Assembly (NCBI GenBank): GCA_002633005.1
Contig: NMRA01000051.1
Span: forward strand, 196,478-260,477
Source of the DNA: Phoronis australis
Taxonomy: Eukaryota; Phoronida; Phoronidae
Direction of reading: 5' to 3'
Length of the DNA: 64,000 nt
Shown here: positions 48,850 through 55,181 of the stretch, piece by piece
How positions within the stretch are numbered: the first letter of the stretch is position 1
How the letters are laid out: each line of letters opens with the position of its first letter
Made by a program: the position numbers and the translations under genes
The notes under the pieces: generated by a model
Seen by the model: the letters and a program-made list of their open reading frames with translations, nothing else
Databases searched by the model: none
Told to the model about the DNA's origin: nothing

Positions 48850-51800
48850 NNNNNNNNNNNNNNNNNNNNNNNNNNNNNNNNNNNNNNNNNNNNNNNNNNN
48901 NNNNNNNNNNNNNNNNNNNNNNNNNNNNNNNNNNNNNNNNNNNNNNNNNNTCTTGCACACACACACACACACACACACGCACACGAACACTCGCGCGCAC
49001 ACACACACACACACAAACACACACACGCGGACGCACACATACACACAACACACCTTGCACACAAGTAGAAACTTCTTGGAGAGAGTGCTTACTCATGTCT
49101 AAAAACTGTGAAGTTAGGCTCAGAGTAAGAGACTGCCAGCTATTGATCCCTTAATTTACTTTTTGCTCAGCCGGGGCCTTTCTTAAAACTTCTGCTTGCA
49201 GGCAGGAAGTTGGAATGTAACAGGAAATTCAGATACCCTTCAGAAAGTTTGTATTGGTAAAAATCTGGCAGGTTGACACCCATCCATCATCTTACTTCAG
49301 TAATATGGAGTGTTTTGGAAGTCTGAATCCATTACCCTTCAGTTCGTTGTAATCACATTCAAATGTTGTCTCTGGATTGAAAACTGCTTATTTTTTATAT
49401 TTTTGTTCATTTTTCATGAATACGGCTGCTCTTTCGTCACTCGTAAAAAATGACGATTCAATCAATTTCAATAGACTTTGTATAAGGCTTTTGAAGTGTT
49501 TGGCTCAGTAAACTGTTTATATTTTCAGGTTTTGTACATTCTGTATAACAGCGGTTGGAAGTGACACAATCAGATGTTTCAAACTCAACACCAGCAAACA
49601 CTCTAGAGTGCCACTTTTCTTTGCAATGAATCATTTAGGCATAAAAATATACTATTGAAACCAGTACAAAGTTATTAAACTGGGATTTCATCATTTCCGT
49701 TTTTTAAATGGCGAAATCACTTATCAAAAAGCATCTCTCGAAATTATTTTGTAAAAACAGGGAATAAACCACATCATCCAGGAATTAGTCATTAAAACGT
49801 TGAGCAAATTATAAAAAAACACCACCGGGTTAATTATTAAAACAGTAACTAAATCCTCTTCTCCGAGAAGTATCAACAGTTCAGTTCCAGAATTTAGAAT
49901 TATTCAAACAGGAGGCACATCATTGAACGATGAAAAGTTATTAGAGCTTAGTAATACTATATTCTTATATGGTCGAAAAATGTCACTTTGTAGCGCTACT
50001 GTAGTATCACGTTTTAACACTTGTACTTAATAAACGCCAGTCTCGAAAGAGTGCTAGCCGAGGCAAAGGCCAGTTAAAAAGTATCACGATTGTTAAATAG
50101 CCATCGGTTCTCAAATAAACTCTGGGGACGGTAATATAAAATTAACCAGATCAACTCCTACTGCGAGCCAGTCACTGTTTTACTGGGTAGTCTAAGGCCT
50201 ACTCTTATCTAAATGTAACTCAAAGTAGTGAGTGAAAATGTGTTAAAATTCATGATTGACGTTGCATGGTTGTTCTTAAAGCATACATCACATGCAGTTT
50301 AGTTGTTACAATGTTCAACAGACTATTTATTTATCAAAGGTTGTCAAACATACATGTGTCTAACAGTTAGTTACTGCTTAGTTACACGTTCATATGAATG
50401 CGAGAGAATCTCAGAAAATCCACTTTTGTAGTTTGAGATCTACTGTAATTCTGTTAATGGTAAGTGTTGATACAGTTTACTAGCGTGTGTATAGGTGTCG
50501 CTACCCATACGGAAACATTCAATAGGATCCTATGGGAATTATGATAGGATCCTATGGGAACTCTTATAGGAATATCGATTTCCTACAGCATTCATATAGG
50601 AGCAAGATTTCCTATAAGAATTCCTATAGGATACTATCGGAACTCCTATAGGAATATCGATTTCCTATAGGACGCCTATAGTACCAAGACTTCCTATAGG
50701 AATTCCTACTTCTTTGAGATTCCTACAGGAATTCCTATAGGGATATCGACTTCCTAAAGGATTCGTATAGGAGCAATATTTCCTATAGGAATTCCTGCAC
50801 AAAATATCCTATAGGAAATTTTTCAGAAATCTAATTTCTAAACATTTTAAGAAACAGACAGCTAAAGTGTATATAGTAAGATGCCGATTTGTTTTTATCT
50901 ACTTGCTTTTCTGTGTCATTAATTTTTTAAAAATTTTAATATTCAGGCGAGTCGTAATATGTCAGTTGCTTCGTCATTTTGGTATTTCCTGTATTAAATT
51001 ATATACCAGTTATTCTCATTTCATTGCCAGAAATATTTTCCTTTAAAAATTAGACTTAATATTGTCTATGACGTACAATGTTTTACGTATTGTGTAAAAA
51101 GCACATTTTGGAACGTAAAGCAACACCAATAGGAAATTCTATAGGATCCAGAATGATAGTCTATAGTGTATTCTATCAGATCCTATTGAGTTCTCTGTAG
51201 AATACTTCTGATCGGGCCTATAAAATCCTGTTGAACTTCCTATACAAACATATCGACCTTCTTACAGCATCGTACTAAACGTCTTATGGAATCGTATTGA
51301 AAATCCTATAGAATACTGTCAGAATATGTTGAAAGGCTTTCCCACCAGTTATATACCTACTCTGCAGATTCCAGGGCAAAAAATTCTTTTAAATAGAATA
51401 ATTAATATTGTCTAAATTGTACATTATTTTGGAATGTGTTTGTGACAGGTTTTCTTGGTTTATTTAGCTTGGGTACTTCCTGTACATGTTCAGTTTAAAG
51501 TTATTAATTGTTGCCTCTTGACATATGTTTAGCTTGGTTGTTTACTGCTCTTGTTCAGTTCAAGGTTATCTTCCCCATTCTGATTGGTCGAATAGGTTCA
51601 CTTGCATGCTATATGTTAAATTTTTGTACTATCAATTCAGAAGCTTTTAATACATCATACGAACCACCTCGGGTTTCATCTTTGTGCAAAATAAACATTA
51701 TTCTATGGAATATGCTTATATAGTACTTTTGGAAACCTATTAGTATAGTGATTCCAGTAGAAAGTTCTATCTAATTCAAATAGGATTTTCTATAGAATAT

Positions 51801-54800
51801 TTTATAAAATTTAATCAACTTTATAGAACTTCCTATAGGATCCTATTGAACTTCTTATAAAATCTTATTGAACTTCCTATAGGATCCTATTTAACTTGCT
51901 GTGGAATCCTGTTGAACTTCTTATGGAATCCTATCGGACTTCCCATAGGATCCTAATGGACTTCCTATAGGATCCTATTGAACTTCCTATAGAATCCTAT
52001 TGAACGTCTTAATTACAGGATCCTATCAAACTTCCTATAAGATCCGATTGAACGTCCTGTAGGATCCTTTTACATTTCCTATAGAATCATATTAAACTTC
52101 CTATAGACTCCTATTGAAGTAACTATAGGATATTATTGAACTTCCTAAAGGATTCTATTGAACTTCATGCAGAATTCTATTTAACTTCTTTTAGATTCCC
52201 AATGAAATTGAATAGGATTCCATAGGACGTTCAATAGGATTCTACATGAACTTCCTATAGAATCCTATTGAACTTCCTATAGAATCCTATCGAACTCCCC
52301 ATAGGATCCTAATGGACTTCCTATAGGATCCTATTGAACTTCCTATAGGATCCTATTGAACTTCCTATAGGATCCTATTGAACTTCCTATAGAATCCTAT
52401 TGAACGTCTTAATTACAGGATCCTATCGAACTTCCTATGAGATCCGATTGAACGTCCTGTAGGATCCTTTTACATTTCCTATAGAATCAGATTAAACTTC
52501 CTATAGACTCCTATTGAAGTAACTATAGGATCCTATTGAACTTCCCAAAGGATCCTATTGAACTTCATGCAGAATTCTATTTAACTTCTTTTAGATTCCC
52601 AATGAAATTGAATAGGATTCCATAGGACGTTCAATAGGATTCTACATGAACTTCCTATAGAATCCTATTGAACTTCCTATAGAATCCTATTGAAATTCCT
52701 ATAGAATCTTATTGATCTCGTAGAATCCTACTGAGCTTCCTGTAGGTGAAAATTGCTTAAAACATAACATAAAAGGGTAAACTATATAGCTTTCATTTTA
52801 GCTGTTTCATTTCTGGTGTTGTAAAATATAATGTGTTGTCTAAACTTCTAAGGGAACGTTTTGATTATGTTTATGGCTTAGTGGCTAAAATGGACAATTT
52901 CTTAACTGGACAGAATGTGTCAGCCAAAGGCGATTCAATGAGCAGTTATCATTACAGCAATTAAAATACTCGAAATAAGCTTACAGCTCTGACTATCAGA
53001 GAACAACATATAAAAGCCTATAACATTCAGCATTTAAATATCAAGTTACTTTATCATGCTTGGAAAAAGCAAAAAAACACACACGAGTCTCTTGTAGCCC
53101 CAGTTTAGTGCATCCATTTGTAACATAGATAGATATCCCGACTGTAGACTTTGTTTAAGAACAGAGTAGACTGCTGTACAAGACCTTTGATGTTACTTGT
53201 GTGCCAGTTGAACGTTTCCAAAGAATTTCTTTTGTTAAACACTGTTGTTTTTTGTATTATGTATGCATTGGAAATGTCATGATGGGAAAACCTATTGGGT
53301 TTCCTATAGGATAACCTAAAGTAATTCTATAGGATCCTATTGGATTTCCGATTGGATTCCTATTGGATCCTATATGATTTCTGATAAGAATTCAAAAGGA
53401 AATCCTATTGGAATTTTTCGTAAGAGTAGTTATAGATTAAACCTGCTTTTCAAGTCCATCGTTATTACTCGTCTTGTTCTTTCACTAGTTTCAACAAAAG
53501 GCCACGCTCAACAGCAGCTGAGCACCGAATCTGCAAAATTTTCCTTGCTGAATAAGCGCCGGGTCTTAAAAAAGCGCCGTTTGGAATACGCGCCGTGTCA
53601 AAAATGTCTTCGAAAAACTAGGGCATTTAAGGATAATGCGGGAGTTTTAGTGTGACTTTTTCTGGGTGTGTTGAGATACTAAGTCACTTACAGTCCTCAA
53701 ATAACGGATCACTTTGAAGTGTGTTTAAAACTTATCATATCGCTAATTAACTACAGTAACTGATTATAGCAATTAATATGTGTGGTATGATATTTCCTGT
53801 GCATCTATGAATCGCCTTTTTCTGGTCAACATTATGCTCAATGAATTACTTGTATAGACGCGCTTTGCAAGTAACCTACGGACTTGCATTTAGTAACTTC
53901 ATTTTGTTTACCGACCATAATGTAATTAACTAGTAAAGATTCCCTTTTATTTTCAAGTGATGAAGTTCGACTGCTGCAACCAGGAACTAATCAGACTCGA
54001 CTCAGTCCTCAGACTCAAAACTTAGCCAATTTATGCCGCATTATTCAAGTACAAATGTATAAGTTTACTCGAATCGTGTCAATTTTCGACTATAGTTTTG
54101 AATACGTGGAATAGACCACGGCCCAGTTCTCCCCGTCATCGTTCAAGATTGAGCTAATATTCAAGCACGATCCAGAACGTACCAGAATCCACTACTTACA
54201 TGAACATCGGATCATTCGAGGATGTATCCGGTACAAACAGGGACGAAAGAATTGTGTGTGCTACAACGCATACATTCGCAACAATTATGTATGTATGAAT
54301 GAATTCCATCAATGTCTTTTATGTCTTAAGTGTACATTGTGAATTTTAAGATATCTTAATACTTTTAAACGTGACTTAATTCACCCCTTGAAATTATCAA
54401 GCAGTAATGTTATACTTACAAAAGAGGAAATGGTTCTGTGAGGTCAGTTTCGCTGCAGAAATACCACAGTGCTGCGTCTAGAATAATACAATTTTTCGTG
54501 GCATCTGAAAATGATTTGGTACTATTGCCCAACCAGTAGCAATGTACCCCTTGTAAGCGCCATTCGTCTTCGCAGACTTCACTACCTGGGAAAAAACGAC
54601 TACCAAACTATGACGCCACCATTGCATTTGGTATTTCAAGGGACATTTTTACACTAACCCCGAATAGTTTCCTTTCTTGGAAAAAATAGATAAACCTGTG
54701 TTATTTTCAATGAAAATTTTCAAAAAAGGTGAAAATACGCATCTTTTTAGTAGTTGAACAAACAACCGACCGTGTTGATTACATCACATGCTTCTTGAAG

Positions 54801-55181
54801 CTTATAATATCAAAGCATTGCTGCCATTTTCATTAAAAAGCACAAACACAACTTGTAACGTTCTTGACACAAACGTTGTTTTCAGAACCATAGGACACCA
54901 GTATGGTCACGGACAACCATCATTCTTACCTCTACAGCCATCGTGATCATAAAAACAACTTCCCACTTAGATTACATTATTAACAGCATCTCTTCTAAAA
55001 AGCACCCTTAATTGTAAAACTATTAACTACTCTCCAGATCAAAACGTTTCCTGCGAGAACGCTGATTTGTTTCATTCACATTAAACACAAAACTTATGTT
55101 AAAGCCAAAGCTAAAATGTAATTACTGACCTCTTAATGGTGCCAGCAACAAGAGTGCACACCACAATGACAGAAGAGACAT
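17613..55181 (-). CDS. Shuffled receptor: signal peptide, CTLD-like, Ig, FTP/fucolectin and sushi domains (3' end not found)
   Basis: Ten exons on the minus strand, in transcript order: 55181-55130, 54585-54420, 48438-48206, 46881-46751, 42528-42423, 39285-39199, 29909-29697, 28985-28767, 25543-25358, 17798-17613. Phases chain exactly (1,2,1,0,1,1,1,1,1,1), giving about 526 codons without a stop inside exons. Order: signal peptide, divergent C-type-lectin-like domain, Ig-like domain, fucolectin-type (F5/8C-like, FTP) domain, two CCP/sushi domains. Selectins and Drosophila Furrowed/CG9095 mix some of the same modules, so an adhesion or pattern-recognition surface protein is the likely role (inference). 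Membrane anchor and stop were not identified. It converges tail-to-tail with KIF2. Joining all ten exons into one transcript is inferred from order, strand and phase. Confidence 0.72.
18317..19516. repeat. Near-identical 536-bp direct duplication around a single N (likely allelic)
   Basis: 18317-18852 and 18981-19516 are almost identical (two differences noticed, at about 18727/19391 and 18777/19441) and separated by 18853-18979 plus an N at 18980. 18851-18979 also recurs at 20962-21090. The pattern fits two haplotypes placed in tandem by the assembler. Confidence 0.85.
19517..20961. other. 1,445-bp segment present in one allele only
   Basis: One arrangement runs 18317-18979 without this segment; the other, 18981-21090, contains it. 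The empty site reads GAGTTAAAAACC, sharing only TT at the junctions, with no clear TIR or target duplication. A 13-G run lies at 20041-20053. No gene was recognised inside. Confidence 0.7.
20041..20053 (+). repeat. 13-G homopolymer
   Basis: Uninterrupted G run inside the allele-specific segment; length may be unreliable. Confidence 0.9.
21816..21899 (-). pseudogene. Truncated sushi exon copy
   Basis: Acceptor ttttccag, then TCTVPTSEFSPRNTENITVS and VNTTVR. Homology stops at about 21816, before the second Cys, and is replaced by unrelated sequence. No donor. Confidence 0.8.
23827..24517 (-). mobile_element. 5'-truncated LINE with poly(A) and target-site duplication
   Basis: Flanked by GTCTGTACTT (23817-23826) and GTCTGGACTT (24518-24527). 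The T run at 23825-23837 is the minus-strand poly(A) tail. The minus-strand frame 24507-24199 (MFYSCVCVKRFWNSLHHFI...) has the zinc-finger-like C-terminal end of L1/Tx1-type ORF2. Sister repeat units at 22.7 and 25.0 kb show the empty site. Confidence 0.82.
24617..24663 (+). repeat. (AAAAT/AAATG)n pentanucleotide repeat
   Basis: About nine imperfect pentamers within the intronic repeat unit; related A-rich repeats at 25055-25085 and 31147-31170. Confidence 0.85.
25358..25543 (-). CDS. Receptor exon 9: sushi/CCP domain
   Basis: Acceptor ctcttttcag, donor g|gtaagt; 186 nt, phase 1 to 1. All four CCP cysteines are present: LGCTVPTPEF, RFTCDAGYEL, LYSVC, NVTNC, with the Trp (ESWS) between the last two. 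Open, with consensus splice sites. Its paralogue at 31449-31634 is dead. Confidence 0.9.
26616..28085. other. Extra segment with overlapping antisense frames
   Basis: Contains a 142-codon frame on the minus strand (27828-27400; Ser/Arg-rich C-terminal half) overlapping a 102-codon frame on the plus strand (27623-27931). Neither resembles a family I know. An imperfect RFX X-box-like GTAGCCATGACAAC lies at 27744-27757. It could be an insertion carrying a gene fragment, or sequence deleted from the paralogous copy. Confidence 0.4.
28574..28730 (-). pseudogene. Decayed FTP second-half exon
   Basis: CDKAVYGKYLYIRI matches exon 8, but two bases are lost around the TLCEVEVYG codons, shifting the frame. 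Lies just downstream (in transcript sense) of the functional FTP exon. Confidence 0.82.
28767..28985 (-). CDS. Receptor exon 8: fucolectin (FTP) domain, second half
   Basis: Acceptor tttttctag, donor gtaatt; 219 nt, phase 1 to 1. Begins ERLSNFDIRVSNSSQ, then CDKAVYGRYLYIRLLGKEAL and TLCEVEVYG, the usual end of FTP domains. With exon 7 it gives ~144 residues, the normal domain size. Decayed copies of this exon lie at 28574-28730 and 34477-34582. Confidence 0.9.
29697..29909 (-). CDS. Receptor exon 7: fucolectin (FTP) domain, first half
   Basis: Acceptor tgttacag, donor g|gtacgc; 213 nt, phase 1 to 1. Reads GSNVALGKFANQSSTYDNAE, then ASFAVDGN, CSHTDDEDKPWWRVDL and VTNRDQF, the N-terminal signature of eel-fucolectin/tachylectin-4/pentraxin-1 domains. 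The junction NRDQF|GER differs from the usual NRGDCC.ER: the vicinal Cys pair is missing, so fucose binding is doubtful. Confidence 0.9.
30032..30120 (+). repeat. CA-rich microsatellite
   Basis: Imperfect (CA)n / (CACG)n tract within the receptor intron. Confidence 0.9.
30168..30207 (-). pseudogene. Sushi exon 5' stub
   Basis: Acceptor ttttccag, then MTCTVPTSEFS, after which the sequence runs into a CA-rich tract. It is a paralogue of the stub at 21816-21899 and shares the same upstream intron sequence. Confidence 0.75.
31449..31634 (-). pseudogene. Full-length sushi pseudo-exon with in-frame stop
   Basis: Nearly identical in layout to the functional exon at 25358-25543, with intact acceptor (ctttttag), donor (gtaagt) and length 186. 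Codon TCG becomes TAA (after FVNVN) and the last Cys becomes Phe (VTNF). If spliced in, it would truncate the receptor. Confidence 0.88.
32460..32790 (+). mobile_element. LINE fragment (copy 1)
   Basis: Paralogous with 34660-34990. On the + strand, SSLHWL then CFRKQETLEHIF resemble the C...ETLEHiFw zinc-finger-like segment of L1/Tx1 ORF2. Frames are broken. Confidence 0.45.
32785..32813 (-). pseudogene. Sushi exon stub next to LINE fragment
   Basis: Acceptor gctcttttcag, then LGCTVPTN, after which homology to sushi ends and a LINE-like segment begins. Upstream intron (32815-33480) is paralogous to that of the two other copies. Confidence 0.7.
34477..34582 (-). pseudogene. Decayed FTP second-half exon, second copy
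   Basis: The stretch AAAGCTGTGTATGGTAGA to GAGGTTTATGGA is recognisable, with small indels shifting the frame and the 5' part missing. The donor gtaatt is kept. It heads the upstream copy of the duplicated intron block. Confidence 0.78.
34660..34990 (+). mobile_element. LINE fragment (copy 2)
   Basis: Same segment as 32460-32790 with mutations (tacagctttgatatatactgtgaatggctcattacattg theme; acaagagacattggaacac shared). No open frame kept. Confidence 0.45.
35030..37640 (-). mobile_element. Tx1/L1-like non-LTR retrotransposon, 5'-truncated, frame-broken
   Basis: Reads right to left. At 37620-37132, reverse transcriptase blocks NWRPISLLNISYKLLSS, DQMGFLSGRFI and LLVLADFEKAFDSLSW. At 36900-36840, the catalytic box YADDTVISLDGSE. 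At 36597-36100, the connection domain (RNLTLFGRITVVKSIIMPKL). At 35563-35183, the zinc-finger-like end (MFWSCNVTQQFW). At least two frameshifts or stops lie between blocks, so it is dead. No endonuclease part is present. The right edge abuts a tandem-repeat array. It sits in the receptor intron on the same strand. Confidence 0.92.
35248..35313 (+). repeat. (TA)n microsatellite
   Basis: About 60 bp of TA with a few TACA interruptions inside the LINE 3' region. Confidence 0.95.
37660..38335 (-). mobile_element. Tandem-repeat element, inverted relative of the 9.7-11.5 kb array
   Basis: Reverse-strand units match the KIF2 intron array: gccacctagtggca/gcgcc themes, 'gttttcggatggatt', 'aaaccatccgaaaacaggaggatag', 'gagatacaaccatgggcg'. 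The left edge is cut by the LINE at about 37640, so no terminal hairpin is seen. Confidence 0.7.
39199..39285 (-). CDS. Receptor exon 6: Ig-like domain, Y-x-C end
   Basis: Acceptor ttgtatgtag, donor g|gtaagt; phase 1 to 1. Reads ALQVKTSGTYRCYATNINLK, then SPEVHLNVQ. SGTYRCYA is the classic Ig F-strand D/SGxYxC motif and LNVQ is a typical G-strand end. Confidence 0.78.
39970..40025 (+). mobile_element. Possible tRNA-like / SINE fragment
   Basis: A perfect-looking B box GGTTCGAAACC (39995-40005) with an A-box-like cgctgagtggtg upstream at too short a spacing for a tRNA. No cloverleaf could be drawn. Weak. Confidence 0.3.
41085..41280. repeat. Diverged copy of the 'gccac.agtggc' repeat family
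   Basis: The units atcgtcactggtggggcagca, attcgaaaacggcatctgcc and gaaactgccaccagtgggcc resemble the inverted array at 37.7-38.3 kb. Short frames on both strands are artefacts of it. Confidence 0.45.
42423..42528 (-). CDS. Receptor exon 5: Ig-like domain, middle
   Basis: Acceptor gattgcag, donor g|gtgaca; phase 0 to 1. Reads DNTNDFHQLGTTSGRSVGSG, then SMDGNNMCTVLFNLT. The last strand resembles the E-strand leading into the Y-x-C motif of exon 6. Confidence 0.63.
43180..45260 (+). mobile_element. Ty3/gypsy-type retrotransposon remnant, internally deleted
   Basis: In order: a gag zinc-knuckle remnant (CYKCQLLRHFG, near 43370); a protease-like frame 43892-44083 in which the usual D-T/S-G region reads FKTGSGANVSVI; RT pieces 44217-44548 (VRICVDLTKLKESV; SGFWQMEPHE; MPFGFYHFNRL) in shifting frames; and integrase pieces near 44690-45250 (GPQYVSFEFKRFAKEHG; AYRSTPLANGFSPAELSFGR; HGTVTSNVHTPRSY; YVTRSGRVSKP). 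The second half of RT, RNase H and most of integrase are missing, at about 44550-44680. Many stops. LTRs were not found. An old, dead copy in the receptor intron. Confidence 0.88.
45262..46700. other. Intron stretch without recognised features
   Basis: 45780-46080 is GC-richer than its surroundings and holds short frames on both strands with no family signature. Nothing else supportable was seen. Confidence 0.4.
46751..46881 (-). CDS. Receptor exon 4: Ig-like domain, first part
   Basis: Acceptor tttttccag, donor gtaagg; phase 1 to 0. Contains KWKYENITFECTVRATQCAK, then FNIYFEKRQ: the B-strand Cys (FECTV) of an Ig fold. Preceded by a Lys/Glu-rich linker. Confidence 0.68.
48206..48438 (-). CDS. 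Receptor exon 3: second half of C-type-lectin-like domain
   Basis: Acceptor ttgaaag, donor gtaagt; 233 nt, phase 2 to 1, fitting exon 2 exactly. Has RYLTGLVRLGG where CTLDs have the W/Y-I/L-G-L core, and ends KYVCKKPP like the final CTLD Cys. No EPN, QPD or WND motif is present and only one Cys occurs, so calcium-dependent sugar binding is unlikely. The domain call is moderate. Confidence 0.6.
48774..49052 (+). repeat. (CA)n microsatellite interrupted by a 101-N gap
   Basis: Pure CA from about 48779 to 48849, N at 48850-48950, CA-rich to 49052. The gap is an assembly break in the repeat. All long frames across it are His/Thr or Cys/Val artefacts. Confidence 0.97.
50515..53410. repeat. Large array of palindromic ~22-bp repeats (TCCTATAGGATCCTAT core)
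   Basis: Blocks at 50515-50830, 51125-51330, 51765-52745 and 53285-53410. Monomers hold the self-complementary TCCTATAGGA overlapping AGGATCCT, then TGAAC; period 22 bp, e.g. three perfect copies at 52318-52383. Orientation switches occur (gttcaataggattc near 52228 and 52630). A higher-order unit repeats: 51951-52270 recurs at 52307-52690 with two extra monomers (offset 356 bp growing to 400 bp). The spacers 51030-51090 and 51375-51430 also resemble each other. It lies in the intron splitting the C-type-lectin-like domain. Confidence 0.93.
54420..54585 (-). CDS. Receptor exon 2: first half of C-type-lectin-like domain
   Basis: Acceptor tttttcccag, donor gtaagt; phase 1 to 2. Reads SEVCEDEWRLQGVHCYWLGN, then STKSFSDATKNC. 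The spacing C..W..(q)..CYW....ksfsdA...C is the N-terminal half of a C-type lectin fold. An extra Cys follows in LWYFCSETD. Confidence 0.68.
55130..55181 (-). CDS. Receptor exon 1: signal peptide
   Basis: ATG at 55181-55179, then MSLLSLWCALLLLAPLR and one extra base before the donor gtcagt. A hydrophobic Leu-rich core with a phase 1 end is the standard signal-peptide exon of shuffled receptors. No strong TATA box was seen upstream. Confidence 0.72.

Noticed and set aside
48613-49102. Several 100-150 codon frames
   Set aside because: They consist of CA-repeat His/Thr or Cys/Val runs and pass through N bases.
50515-53410. CRISPR-like impression of regular short repeats
   Set aside because: Animal genome, no constant-length unique spacers, monomers directly abut, no cas genes; it is a tandem satellite-like array.
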